A stretch of DNA of 64,000 nt. Origin: Mallotus nudiflorus (Eukaryota > Streptophyta > Magnoliopsida > Malpighiales > Euphorbiaceae). The stretch is taken from the NCBI GenBank assembly GCA_947683625.1, contig CANTUR010000113.1, forward strand, positions 186,001 to 250,000, read 5' to 3'. This document shows positions 46,498 to 60,319 of this stretch, in pieces; the first letter of the stretch is position 1, and each line of letters opens with the position of its first letter. The notes under the pieces were generated by a model that searched no databases, had not been told where the DNA came from, and was given only the letters and a program-made list of their open reading frames with translations. The translations under genes and the position numbers were made by a program.

Positions 46498-48478
46498 GAT
46501 CCTTTTTCTTTTCTAATCAATACTCCAAATTGGTAATAGCCAAAAATCTATTTCTCAAACTCAACACAACTTTAAGCAACTTCAGTCCAAAATTCATCAT
46601 ATAGAAGTCTTTTTAAAAGGTAACCATTATAAGACAACCTAAGGCATGCATTGATGTTCAATGTAATTATAAAAGCAGCAATTCTACTCTACATTACTAA
46701 GCACAACAAAGTCCATAATTGCATAAGTTAACAATTTACTACGAAATAACTACTACAAGAAATTGTATATGCTTACATTAAATCTTTGATTCTGTACAGA
46801 TAGTTCTCTGTCACTCTACTAAAAAAAATCGACGCACCAACCCATTAGATCAAATAAGAGAAACATCAACGTTGGTGGCATAAGATTGAAATAAAGATTA
46901 AGAAAGGTGATAGAATTTGATATGATAAAAACTTCAACAAATTAATTCAAGGTTCACCTAATAATTAGGTGACAGTGTAATTAAGCATACATTATTTTCC
47001 ATATTGTACATAGCTAAATTTAACACACGTAGAAGGTTATCACTTTCAAATCTCAGCTTAACACTTAAGAAATTTATTAAAGAAAAAAAGAAAATGCTAC
47101 CATCATAACATCAAATTCAAACACATTGCAAACAACTATTTTGTCATTGAATTTTTCTTTAGGCTAAGATACATCTTTACTTTACTCAAACCAATGATAA
47201 TATTCTATGTTCAAAAAATTAGTTGGAACTTCAATGAGGTGCATGTAGCCTTTATATTACATCTATCATCATATGTAACTGTGATGCCAATTGAGAGTTG
47301 TTTTGTCCCAACTCATTCTTGGTCATCATTGTGTAAGGGTCACCACCTAATTTTGTCACTCTACATCATTTAGGCAATCATATAACACAGAACCAACCAT
47401 GAAAAATCACCCTTGCACAATTTTAAATCAAGAGTTCAACCAAAATTTAGAAATCACCAATACAAAAACTTAGATAAATGGAAGATAATAAAAAAAGTTG
47501 CACAATTAGTTACCTAGGAGGACGTATATGATGTTCATAATCTGCTCCATAGAACACTCATAACAAATTAATCAACCTTGATTTTATGTCAATTTTTTTC
47601 ACCCAATTTCTTTATTTCTTTTCTCCTTATTCAACGTTTGTTTAACTTCAGTCCATAGCTTTGCTTGTACAGTCACTCTTGCTTTACTAATGCAAGAATG
47701 AATTGTGCTTAAGAATAAAGGGCTTTGATTTTTTCTTTTGACTTCAGTCCAAAGCTTTTATGTCTAACCTTTCCTCTAAATGCGATTTCAATTCCAAATT
47801 AAACAATCTTGAAATACAACTCAACCATACTTTGTAATGTTGTTGAAAAAATGTAGGTCTGTAATTCCTCTGATATTAATCCTCCAACCTCTGATGTAAG
47901 CCTCTACACCTAATAACATTATCAGCAGAACCATATTCATGATATGTATGAAGCACATAACTTGTAATGGAAAATTGTTATCTCTTGCTTTTAAATTTAA
48001 GCGGAAATATAGTAGCGCTGCATAACAAAATGGTTATCCTAAAAATGCCCCCATGTTGCAAGTAATGTATGTATTCACGTCCAACAGTGTACGTATGTGA
48101 TACGCTTGCCCATTCGTTGGTTAGTTTACCATTATTATATTACTTGCGATAAACTATTGCATGTCACTAGTTACGACATGCAACATTATCCCCAAAAAAA
48201 ATATAAAAGGCTTACGTGTTCCTTGGCCTAAACATTAAAGGCTACCTAGGCCCCTTGAACTGGGTGGGAAGGCATCCCCCTAAGGATGCCACTCGTGGTG
48301 GTTCAAATCTCACGGGCTCCCCTCCTCCCCCAAGTCAAAAAGAAAAAACATTAAGGACTTAAATGTACCTTTTTCCTTTGAAAATTCCAATCATTTTAAC
48401 AGAATTTGGTTTAGTTATAATCAATTCTACAAATTTAAAAATTTAGAATTGTAAATGAATTCCATACAAAAATCATTT
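46498..48478. other. Intergenic DNA, one SINE-like segment
   Basis: No coding frame with recognisable sequence on either strand. The only notable content is a tRNA-like segment near 48250-48330. Confidence 0.45.
48245..48350 (+). mobile_element. tRNA-like/SINE-like segment
   Basis: Contains a B-box-like GGTTCAAATCTC (about 48300) and, upstream, an inverted repeat GGCATCC...GGATGCC (48272-48291) that could be an anticodon-type stem. It does not fold as a full tRNA by eye, so a SINE fragment is likelier than a tRNA gene. Confidence 0.35.
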
Positions 48479-51350
48479 TGTCATAACCCAAAACAGAGGG
48501 CCATGACCGGCGCTATGGAACAGGAATTCTTTCGAATCCGAAACTCGTAGCAAGCCTTAAAAATAAAAGCATGCAATATAATAATAAAATAAATAAAATA
48601 ATTGTGCAACAAAAATTAAATCTCGAATATAAAATAATAATTTCTCAACTCACTTTAACAACAATATTCACATCTTATATATAAATAGAAATCTTTTAAT
48701 ACAAATCTTTCAGAGTAACACTCTGAATTTAAAATATCATACATGCATAAATATAAATACATTTCACAACATATTAAAGTACAACCACTACTGCAGTGTC
48801 TAGAATACAAAATAAAACTCAGGTAAGCAGTTTACATAATAAAGCCGAAGCAGAAGAAATCCGGCGGATAGGTCTACTGCTAAGGTCTGAAGAAGAGGGC
48901 TCTCTTAAAAAATATCAACAGAGTCATTGAGTGAATTATTATAATATATATACTTGCATAACTAAATGTCAAATGCAGACACTCAATAGTATATATATAA
49001 TAAATATATATACAGGCAAATACACACAGATGCAGCAAAATCATTTTATAATGAAAATCATCGTTTTATGAAGGATCAAATAGAACCCTATATTTTCGCA
49101 ACCTTAAATATCAATAGAACTCACTTAAGCCATACAGGCCCACTTAATTTCAAATAATTCACTTAGTCCAACTGGACAGTAGACTGGCCCCGAGACACTA
49201 AGTCAACCGAGCTTCCGCAGTCTGACTGTCAGTGTGATTGGCCCCGAGACACTTGGTCAACTGAGCTCCAACAATCACACTCTCAATCACATCTCATGTC
49301 AATCAAATCAATCAACAAGTCATAATCCACCAATAGGTTAGTAATTTAACCTAAAATCTACTGTCGTACAGGTACGTACTCGGTCCTAGTGCTGCCCACT
49401 ATGAAGCACGTTCTATCGATATCCTTCATTTAAATATAAAACATACATTTATGAAAATAAAGGATGCATAATGGTATTTAAAATAAATAAATATACCATA
49501 TATATACCAGAAATATACCTAAAAAAAACTAAGTATATTCCAGGTATATATACGTATAATCAACTTAAATAAATCACAAAACATTTTAAATTCAATCAAT
49601 AATATATTTATAAACAAGCCATATTTAATTGGAAAAGGAAAACATGCATATATTTCATAATATACCAAAAATATACTTACATATTCAAATAGTCAATTAT
49701 GCAAAAATTTGTATTTAGAACATAGAAGTCTAAAACATGCAACCTAAACAATGCATATATATTATAATAACTCACAATTGTGCGTTCCTCGAGACGAGTC
49801 TGGTTCACTAGGCCTCAGTCTCAGCGCAACTAATAAATAAATAAATAACACGAAGATCAGTATAAATCTAACTTAATTTCTATAAACTCGATCTAGAATT
49901 CTAGACACAGACAGAGAATAAGAATTTAACAGAATGTAACATTTTACGAGAATTCTATCAAAAATTCGACAGAACCTCTTTTATAAAACGAATATCTCAC
50001 TACTTAAAAAGTAGAGTCGGTCCTGCAAGAAAACACACTTCAAATAGATTTCACAATACATTCACACAGCCCTCGGTCGGAATCCCAAACTACAAATTTC
50101 ACCGACCGAGATCCACAATTCACAAAATATACACAAAATATATTAAAATTCCATAAATACCAAAAATACCCTTTTGATACCAAAATATAGCAAATTAAAT
50201 ATTTAAACATTAAAAATAATTATTTCACCAATATTTACTTAAAAACCCTAATATTAATATAATATTATTAAAAATTGATAATTCTCGATAAATTCATAAA
50301 TATTAATGAAAATTCATTTTATAAATCCAATTTATTTAATTAGTCCAATAACATACTAAAAATTACTAAAACCCATTTTATTTACAAAAATAGTATATTA
50401 TATATAATTTGAAAAAAAATTTCAAAAAATAGTTTTAATTAGTTAAAAATAGTAAATAATTTGTAAAAATCATTTTTATACCTCAAATAATTGTTAAAAC
50501 CAACTAAAATTAATATTTAACTAAAAATACTACCAAATTACCAAAATACCCCTAATATATAAAAATTCACATAATATACTATAATTACTCAAAAATTCAA
50601 TAAAAATATATAATTACTATAAAATTATTTTCTTAACATATAATTTAATAAAATCAATAATTATACTCAATTAACCAATTAATTTTAACAAAATACACAT
50701 ATAACCTGTATTTCCAAAATTCACATAAACTAAAAAAATTATATTAATTACACAAAAATCAAAAAAATTATAAATTAAATTCTAAAATTAATTTCAACCT
50801 CCATAAACACTAAAAATCATAATTTCACAATTTATTTAATTAATTTACAAAAATTAGAAAATAATAATAAAATAATAAAAAATTCACAAAAATCAAAATA
50901 AATTCCAAAAATTCCACAAAAATTCCAAAGTGTAGATTAAGCTAAGGGAAGCATATTTTTTTAAGGAATTAAGCTTTAATCTTAAAGATCAAAGTTCAAA
51001 AAAATAAAGAAACATAAAGGGCCGAAAATGAAATCAAGCTCAAATCCCTACCAAATCGAGTTTTCAAGCTACAAGGAGCTTGAAAACAACTTCTATGGAG
51101 TCTAGGGAGTTCAACGGCACTGGAATCACAGATTTGGTCATCGAAAAATCGATGAACGGCGAGAGAAGAGTTTCGGCAATTCCGACCAAAATAGTGCATA
51201 ACGTTGCCGGAGAAGATGGTGGAAGGTGGCGGAGCAGCTGGAGAGGAAGGCGGCACTCTGGGAGGCACACCGACGGCCTGTGAAAGGCGTTGCAGCGATG
51301 AGGTGAGGGGGAGGGATGGTTTCAGGGGGGTTGAAGATGAGTTTCTTTCT

Positions 51351-51381
<31 letters not shown>

Positions 51382-51634
51382 CATACAATAATGATAATGC
51401 ATGAAACAATATAAATTAGTAAAATAAAATAACACTAAACAATAAAATATTATTTAAACATTATTTTCCAAAATAACGAGTTTCGGGATAATTTTTACGT
51501 ATAAAACTTATAATAAACGTAATATAACATTAATTATTCACAAAATAATTAAATAATCAAATATATATTTAAAATTTATTAATATTGTATATCCCAATAC
51601 AATATAAAAATATTTAAAAACTCGGATCTTAACA
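48479..51634 (-). mobile_element. Family-1 solo LTR copy E, TSD CATTT
   Basis: Reverse-oriented complete LTR of 3156 bp, from TGTCATAACCC (complement of the LTR end) to the complement of the LTR start at 51634. CATTT occurs at 48474-48478 and 51635-51639. It keeps the paired stem-loop units (about 49184-49290), the CTCGGTCGG/CCGACCGAG stem (50072-50080 with 50102-50110), the acceptor TCTTGCAG (complement at 50023-50030), and a TA run at its promoter (about 51352-51378). Open frames near 51000-51400 are the GC-rich LTR leader. Confidence 0.92.
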
Positions 51635-52059
51635 CATTTAAATTAAACATACACTATTTGGATCTGCAAATAAATTCCTTAAAATTTTGTGGAATTTATT
51701 TATAGTAAATGCACTCTTAGTGCATCGTCCAACACAAATAGGGTGAGTATGGATGGGGTAATCTAATATAATCAAATCATAAAATAAAATTTTAAAATAA
51801 ATTTTAGCATATGATTTTTCTAATATCTAAAATCATAACTAAATCAATTACATTACTTATTCAATCAATTCGATTAATTAAATAAATCAATTTAATTATA
51901 TCGGTGTAGACAGTAGAGTTTAGTGTGCACTTAAATGTTTGATAATTACAGCACTTTATGGACTCATAGTCCATTAAGAAGGTATAATCATGGTCTAAAA
52001 GGCTCAGATTGAATATAAGAATCACTACCCAGGTAAAATTCAAGATAAACTTTTACAGT
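51635..52059. other. Spacer between solo LTR and inverted-repeat element
   Basis: AT-rich sequence with no supported gene or repeat. Confidence 0.5.
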
Positions 52060-52312
52060 GGCCAAAGTAGCAATTTACTCTCTAAACTTGGATGTGATGG
52101 TTAATTAACCTAGAAATTAATTTTTTGGCCAGTTATCCTATCAACTTGACAAATTTGGTCAATTAGCTCACATTAGCTTTTTAGAAAATTTTAATTTAGC
52201 CAAAAAATAATTTTTTAACTAAATCACCCTAAAACTTTTATTTATTAACCAATTAGGTCCAATTTATCAAATTTTAAAATATGTAAGACATGATTTAATA
52301 AAAATAAAAATA
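52060..52312 (+). repeat. Left inverted repeat
   Basis: Pairs with 58458-58711 in reverse orientation. A further weak copy of its inner half seems present at about 53140-53270. Confidence 0.7.
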
Positions 52313-52369
52313 TTATTTGTTAGGAATTAATATTCAATTTAAAAATATATTATAAATAACTAACAACCG

Positions 52370-52560
52370 TTAAGATCAACTAGTAGGAAGTTGTTCTCGC
52401 TTAAACTAGGTCTCGGGTTCGAGTCTTAGTGTATTCAATTACATTAAATAGTTGTTAGGAGACCTTTGCCACCATTGTGGTGCTACTGGAGCCAAACTGA
52501 ATTAGTCAAAGTCCAATGGATTTTGAATACCAGTAGTTCACACCAAAAAAATATTATAAA
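52370..52560 (+). mobile_element. tRNA-derived SINE
   Basis: An A-box-like GATCAACTAGTAGG (52374) is followed about 40 bp later by a good B box, GGTTCGAGTCTT (52416-52427). A tRNA-unrelated body and an A-rich end (about 52542-52552) complete a length of about 190 bp, typical for plant SINEs. It lies just inside the left inverted repeat. Confidence 0.6.
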
Positions 52561-53824
52561 TAAAAATTAAAATATATTCAATTTAATTTTTTAGACATAT
52601 GTGAGTAAAAAAACTACTGAAAACATAAAAAATTTTAAATATACATAAATTAAAAAATATTATTTTTTAAATTTAATTTTTAAAGTTTTCAGTTTAATTT
52701 AATTTAGATCATATATTCATCTTAAAGAGCTATATTTTTTTAAATTTCTTACTAATAATAAAATTTAAAATTATTAATCATTTAAAAAATTCAAAATTTA
52801 AAAATTAAAAATTAAATTGCATCTACCTATTCAACTTCTCAAATTTTTTTTTTCTAAATTCAAATTCAAATTATCAATTGTTTTTATTTTTTAATTTTTT
52901 ATTTACAGATATTAAGAGATATGAAAAAAATATATGAGTAGGAGTGACACACTCAAAGCATTAAAAATTTAAATATACATAATATAGAAAAATTAAAAAG
53001 TTATTATTTAAAATTTTTAAAATTTCATTATTAAAATTATAGATTTTAAATATGATATAGACTGAATCTAATTACTAATTTATAAATATTTTGAATGAAT
53101 TAGATAAAAATAATGATGTGACCTATCCACATGAAAAAGTGTGGGAGATGTGTTTAATTAAATTTCTAGAAAAATTGTTATTTTTAATTAATTCACCCAA
53201 ATTATTTTATAACTTAGTAATTAGATTCAAATTTATATCAAAATTAAAAATATATAAGATAAATAATTTTAAAAATTAAATTGTCCAAATTTTTTTTAAA
53301 TTAAGATTTTTTAAATTTTTCTATTTCTTTGAGGTGAATATATAATTTAAATATATATAAATTTAAAATTTAAAATTTAAAAATAATATGTTCTAATTTA
53401 TATATAGTTGAAACTTTTTATATTCATAATATTTTAATTTTACTCACATTTTTTATATCTCTTAATATCAATATGCATAAAATTAAAATTTTAAAAACTG
53501 CATATGTAATTATTTAACTATATAATAAGCATTATTTGATCATAATTAAAAAATTAAATACATACTTTTATTTTTTTAATTTTAAAAATAATTAATCATT
53601 TTAATTTTAATTTATGTATTTGTTATGTTTTAAACCCGCAAACGCACAGTTGTGGTTACAGTAAAAAGATATCGTTTCATCAAGAACTGTATATTGATAA
53701 CTAGCAATTTTTACCTATAATCTCAGCTAGTCAATTGAATAATTTAGCAAGGTTTAAAAATTAAATAATAGAAACTCAATTAAAAGTAAAATCAAATATT
53801 TGTAAACATAGAGCCTAGATTTAG
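52561..53824. other. AT-rich interior, no supported gene
   Basis: Extremely AT-rich. The open frame at 53091-53279 is low-complexity Lys/Asn/Ile-rich and overlaps a repeat-like stretch, so it is not supported. Confidence 0.5.
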
Positions 53825-54274
53825 TGTAATATCTCGAGATTTTAAATAATTTTAAGCTGCATCGAGATATGCAGTGTTAATAATTTTAATATATATATTT
53901 GATTATTTAATTAGTTTGTTATTTATTAAAATTATTTAAAATTTTTTACGTAAAATTTTTTCGAGAATTTTATTTTTGGAAAAATTAAAACCTAAATAAA
54001 TAATTATTAATTATATTGGTCGGTTTTATGAATTTGCATGAGTCCATGCACAATTTTAATTTTCGCATTAAAATATATACATATACATGCACATATACAC
54101 ATATATATATTTTAGGGTTTATATTAATTAAGTAAATATTATATATTAAACATTTTTATTTAATTAATATGTATTATATATATATGTGTATATGTATATA
54201 ATATTGGGTGATATTTTAACTTGTGGTGTATAATTATTTTTGAATATTATATTAATATATTATAATATTTAAAG

Positions 54275-54328
<54 letters not shown>

Positions 54329-57228
54329 AAAATATAAAGTTCACTAAATTTATGATTTGTGCCACTCATCCTCTCCCTCTCAACTCGACGCCATTTCCAC
54401 CATTATTGCCGCTGTCAAGCTCCACCATCACCATCGGAGTGCCTCCCAGCCAACCACCACCCTCTCTAGCTCATTCTGCTACTTCTCCTCCATTTTTCGA
54501 CAAGTTTTGGCCGTGAGAAGCCAAGAAACCAAAATTTGTATCCAACATCGATCAAGCCTTTTCCGGCCACCATTTTGAACGCCACTAGTCTCTATCTTCT
54601 CCTTGAGCTTTGGTGAGTTCATTTCCAAACTTGGTTTCATGTGATTTGGTCCAGATTTTTCTTGGTTTTCAATTTTCATTTTCGACCTTTATGAGTTCTT
54701 GATTTTTTTGAACTTCAATTATAATGATTCAAGATAAATTCCTTCACAAAGATTAATCCTCTTAGCTCAATCTACATCCTGTAATTTTTGTGGAATTTTT
54801 GGGAATTATTTTGATTTTTGTGAATTTTTTATTATTTTATTAATATTTTCTAATTTTCGTAAATTAATTAAATAAATTATGAAATGGTAATTTATGGTGT
54901 TCATAGGTGTTAAAATGAATTTTAGAAATTTATTTTTAATTTTTATTATTTTTGTATAATTATTATGAATTTATTTAGTTTAGGTGATTTTTAGAAAATT
55001 AGGTTAATTAAGTATTTTGTTAAAATTAATTGGTTAATTGAGTAGAATTATTGATTTTATTGAATTACATGTTTATAAATTAATTTTTGAGTAATTATAT
55101 TATTTTTAGTGAATTTTTGAATAATTATAGTGTATTATGTGAAATTATATATAACTAGGGGTTTTTTGGTAATTTGGTACTAAATTGGTTAAAAATTAAA
55201 TTAAATTGGTTTTAATAGTTATTTGAGGTATAAAAATGATTTTTACCTATTATTTAGCATTTTTAACTAATTAAAACTATTTTTCATAAATTATTTTTAA
55301 ATTATATATAATATACTATTTTTGTAAATAAATGAGTTTTTAATGATTTTAAATATGTTTTTGGGCTAATTATGTAATTTGGATTTATAAAATTTATTTC
55401 GGTTAATGTTTATGAATTTATCGAGAATTATGGATTTTTAATAATATTTTTTTAAAATTAGGGTTTTATTGTAATTATCGATAAAATAATTATTTTCAAC
55501 GTTTTAAGTATCTAATTTGATATATTTTGATTATTAAAGGGTATTTTTGGTATTTTTGGAATTTAAATGTATTCTGTGCATATCTCGTGAATTGTGAACC
55601 TCAGTCGGTGGAATTGTAGTTTGGGAGTCCGACTGAGGGGTTGTGAGGCTGTGTATTTTTTAAGTGTATTTTCTTGCAGGACCGGCTCTACTTTCTGAGT
55701 AGAGAGATGCCCATTTTACAGAGGAGGTTCTGTCAAATTATTGGTAGAATTCTTGTAAAACATGACATCCGGTCGAATCCCTATTCTTATTCTGTGTCTA
55801 GTGTTTTAGATCGAGTTTCTAGAATTCCATTAGACTTATTCTGATTTCGTGTTGTCATTTATTTGTTTAGTTGTGCCGAGATCGAGGCCTAATGGACTAG
55901 GCCCGTCGGACCTGTCTCGTGGAGCACATAACTGTGAATTGTTATTTTATATATACGTGTTTTAGGATGCATGTTTTAGAAATGTATGTTTAAATTTTAG
56001 GAAATATGCATAAATGGTTTAATGATTGCTTAGGTATATTTTAGGTATATTTTGGTTTATTTTAAACTAAATGCATGTTTTATTATTGAATTATACTTAA
56101 AATGTTTTTAAGTATATATATAGTTTATTTCTGATTTATTTTATAATTAAATTGAATTCATTTGACATATATATACTCGAAATATACTTGGTTTATTTTT
56201 GGTATATTTCTAGTATATATATGGTTTATGTTGCTATTTTATTTAATATCATGCATCATTTATTTTATGAATGTATGGATTTATTTTAAATGAAGGATAT
56301 CAATAGAACGTGTTACCTAGTAGGCAGCACTAGAACCGAGTACGTACCGATACGATGATAGACTGTAGGTTAAATTACTAACCTATTTGTGGATATTGAT
56401 TGGATTGATTTATTTGATGTGTGATGTGATTGAGAGTGTGATTGCTGGAGCTCAGTTAACCAAGTGTCTCGGGGCCAATCACACTGACAGTTAGACTGCT
56501 GGAACTCGGTTGACTTAATGTCTTGGGGCTAGTCTAATGTCCAAATGGAATAAGTGACTTTATTTGGGATAAGTGAGTCTGTATGGCTAGAGTGTTGTCT
56601 AACACTATTTGAGGTTGCAATTATTTAGGGTTCTATTTGATCCTTCATAAACGGATATTATTTTCAGTATTTATATAAAATGATTTTACTGCATTTGTGT
56701 ATATTTGCATGTATATATATTTATTATATATGCTATTGAATGTGTGCATTTGTCATTTAGTTATGCATGTATATATATTACAACAATTCACTCAGTGAGG
56801 TATGACTCCCCTCCGTAGAGTCTTTGTCTTCAGACCTTAGTAGCAGACCCTTACGCCGGATTTCTTTTGCCCCGGCTTTACTATGTAAACTGCTCACTTG
56901 ATTTTATTTTTGTATTCTAGACACTGCAGTAGTTGTATTTAAGTTTGTGGGATGTTTATTTTATATATGTTTGAGATTTGTATTTTAAAGGATTGAAACA
57001 AAAATTTGTATTAAAAGATTATATATATATGAGATGGATTTGTGTTATTAAATCTGTCGATGGATTATTATTTTATTTATGAGATTTAATTCCGCTGTAA
57101 AATATTTTATTTATGTTATTATTATTGCATGCTTTTATATTTTATTTTTAGGCTTGCTACGGGTTCCGGATTCCAAAAAATTCTCGTTCCCTAGCACCAA
57201 TTATGACCTCCTGTTTTGAGTCGTGACA
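53825..57228 (+). mobile_element. Family-1 solo LTR copy F, TSD TTTAG
   Basis: A complete 3404-bp LTR from TGTAATATCTCG to GAGTCGTGACA, with TTTAG at 53820-53824 and 57229-57233. A long (TA)n run occupies the promoter position (about 54274-54325). The leader ends in a strong donor TTTG|GTGAGT (54612/54613), the acceptor TTCTTGCAG ends at 55679, and a 10-bp stem CCTCAGTCGG (55599-55608) with CCGACTGAGG (55629-55638) is intact. Open frames near 54357-54679 are the leader. Confidence 0.92.
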
Positions 57229-57233
57229 TTTAG

Positions 57234-58457
57234 TTTCACTATTCTAATCCAATCATTAACACATTATTTAAGTAAAAATCTTGAATTCAGTTAAGGGTAA
57301 TTGCTCTAAAATACTTAAAGACTCTCTCAAGTTCAATTAAGCATGCAAGGATTAAAATTTAACATACTCTTATGATTAATAATTCAATCCTAGCTCATTA
57401 AGATTTTTAGCAATTAATTTGTCACCATAATCTACTGTCGTGACTCTCTGAAGAGCTCGCCTACTCTCGTGGTCAAATGATCTAAGTTCTAAGTGTTTTA
57501 AAGTAATGAATTCCCCTAACTCTCATTGGTGAATTCATCCATAAACATGCAATCAAACAATTTTAGAATGATAACAAGATAAATATTACAACACAAAGAA
57601 TTAACTAAAATTCAAATTAAATATAAAAACTTATATTCAAATCATGTCATGGAATAGCTACTCCTAACCAAGACTCTAAAAGAAAACTTAGCCACATATG
57701 ATTATGATGAAATCCATAATCAACAATCAAGAAAACAAGAAGATGACGACAGAAAAGAAAATTAAAATAAGTTCTTAGTCTTCGTTGATTCCTGTCTAGC
57801 CACCCCCTTCTCTATGTAGCCCCTCTAAAAAGGTGTTCATTCCTTATATAGTGCTAGGGTATGAAAAGAATCCTTTTTATTTTTAATTGCTTCTTATTTA
57901 CAAAACAGGAAAACTTTTGCCTTTGTGACACGATTTCAAAGCACAGTCGTGCTTTATTTAAATAAATCTGTGAATTTACTCAGCATACAACACAATATCC
58001 AACATAGACAAGTTCATTAGTTGTGCTTCATTTTGGGTCAGAATTCTTCACTCACAAGACATGTGTATGCCATGACATTGCTAGATGGCTTCTTCATGAC
58101 TCACATATGGCTTGGACATGACTTTCCTCTTTTGTTACTTAATCACACCGCTTGCGCATGTCATGTCATGTAAAAATATATCTACTCATTTGCATTATAG
58201 GGCTCACTAGATATAAAATACAAAAACTAATTAAAACTTAAATAAAACTTTCCAAATATACAATACATAATAAGAATCCTAAATAAATGCTAAATTATAA
58301 AAAATTTCCTAATTAAACTCAAATATTACTTAAATTAATTTATTCCTTATTCAGAATTTATTAAAATTCAACTTTAAAACACGTAAATAATAAAATATCA
58401 GTATTTATATATTTTATTTTAATATGAATACAATTTCTAAAAAAATAAATTTTAATT
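57234..58457. other. Interior of inverted-repeat region, no supported gene
   Basis: Sequence continuing after solo LTR F is collinear with that before it, since the TTTAG duplication is intact. No coding motif is seen. Confidence 0.45.
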
Positions 58458-58711
58458 TTAATTTTAATTTTTACTAATTTATATCTTACATATTTTAAAA
58501 TTTGACAAATTCGATTAAATTAGCCAACGTATAAAAGTTTGGGATGAATTAGTTTAAAAAAGTTGTTTTGCACTGAATTCAATTTTTTTGAAACGCTAAT
58601 CTAAGCTAATTAACCAAATTTGCCAAGTTTGTGAATTATTGGCTAGAAAGTTAATTTATGGGCTTGTTAACCATCAAATCCAAGTTCAGTGGACAAATTA
58701 CTACTTTAACC
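58458..58711 (-). repeat. Right inverted repeat
   Basis: Reverse-complement partner of 52060-52312. The outer end reads CTACTTTAACC at 58701-58711. Confidence 0.7.
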
Positions 58712-60300
58712 ATTTTATGATAACTGAATTCAATGGAGGGCTCAATAAAAATTCAATGTAGGGCCTAATAAAAGAGGTTCAAAAATTAGGTATAAGTTTT
58801 AGTATGCTCATCTAACATTATGATTGGCTACGGATTTATATTTCTCAAAAATATCTCAAAAACAATTAGGTGAATAGCATGAAACTTTTTCATTCAAGTT
58901 CATTGATATCCATTTGTATTTTATCATTTTTAATTATTGAATTACTTCCTTATTTACACATGATTCTACAATTTTAACAACAATAAATTATTTACAGCAA
59001 TTTAAATGATATCTATCACATCACATTCAATAATTCTTTCACATGAGCAACATAAATAAATAAATTAAATTAAATTAGATAAATGTGCACATAAAAATTT
59101 GGAGAAAAAATGAATACAACCTCTATTTACTCACATAAAAATAAAAATAAAGTTAATTCGCATAATAATAATCAACAAAAAAAATTAATTAAAACACTAA
59201 AAATACATCATAAAAAATAAAATTTAATATAGAATATATGTTTAAAGTCATTGTATTTTTTAAAAAATTTTAGTAAAATAAGTAAATTATACCATGAATT
59301 ACTGTTTATATTGCAATATGAACTAGGATCCACTACACACGTAAGTATTTTATATTTTATTTTAATACTTCCTTTTTTTTTTTTAAATGCTTCTTCTCCT
59401 TTTTTTTTTAATGCTCTGCCCTCTTCTCTTCTCTAGTCACAAGACGTCTTCTCTTTTCTTTTTCTGGCTTTTCCTTTTCTTCGGTCACAATTTTTACCTT
59501 CTCTTTTTTGCACTTTGTTTTTTTTTTTTTTTTTTATTAGTGGCACTCAAATGCTTAAAAATCAGAGAGAATTTGTGAAAGTTACACATTTGTTCTTTTG
59601 AATTTCAACAGTTACTCATTCTTATTCTTCTTCTTCTTTTTTTTTTTTTTTTTTTGTATTTTTTTAGATTGAATTTTGAATACAAATTATTTTATTGTAT
59701 TTATTTAGTTTGTACATGTAAATCCATTAGTTATAATGGAAAGATTCATGTGTTATTGATTGAAAGTTCATATGTTATTAAATTAAGATTAAATTAAATG
59801 TAAACTTGCAAGTGAAGGTTAGTGAATTTACTATAAATTCATTGATCTTCACACACATATTTATTTAAATATGTAGGCAAAAATTAATGAATTTACAATG
59901 GACTCATTAATTTTGATATACAAATTCATTGATTCTCATGAACATATAAGTAAAGATCAATTAATTTTATTATTTTGATCAATTAACCTATTAATTAGTA
60001 TAAGAATAAAAAGAAATTAACTAATTAAAATAAAGTTTAACACAAAAAAAGAAGATGTTCAATGTGAAAAAAAACATTTGACACTGCATATAAAAAAAGA
60101 AGAAGAAGACTTAGAGTTAGAAAAAAAAAGTGGAGTTCAATGACTGTTGAATCAATAAAACTTAGAGCTGGAAAAAAGAAGAAGAAGTTGACGGTAAAAA
60201 GAGAACTGCACATAAAAAAAATACACTTTTATTATTCATAAATATGATGGATCTCTGTTCAATAATGTAATATAATCAGGAATCCATGATATAAGGATCA
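58712..60300. other. Intergenic DNA with T-rich and GAA-rich tracts
   Basis: Contains poly-T/CT-rich stretches (about 59365-59660) and GAAGAA runs on the same strand near 60100-60190. The Phe/Leu-rich open frames at 59251-59578 simply translate the T-rich tracts. Confidence 0.55.
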
Positions 60301-60319
60301 AAGACGCCATTTAAAAGGA

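Larger units (their letters stand above)
52060..58711. mobile_element. Region bounded by about 250-bp inverted repeats
   Basis: The left end (from GGCCAAAGTAGCAATTTAC) and the reverse complement of the right end (from GGTTAAAGTAGTAATTTGTC) align along about 250 bp, including AACTTGGATGTGATGGTTAA / AACTTGGATTTGATGGTTAA and CAAATTTTAAAATATGTAAG / the same. This suggests a DNA transposon with long terminal inverted repeats, such as a non-autonomous Mutator-like element, later hit by solo LTR F. No transposase is visible and no clean target duplication was found. Two unrelated inverted copies of one repeat are the alternative. Confidence 0.55.

Noticed and set aside
48245..48350. Possible tRNA gene
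   Set aside because: It has a B box and one stem, but no full cloverleaf or acceptor stem, so it is listed only as SINE-like.
51000..51404. GC-rich open frames on both strands
   Set aside because: Leader region of minus-strand LTR E; not conserved as protein and overlapping in several frames.
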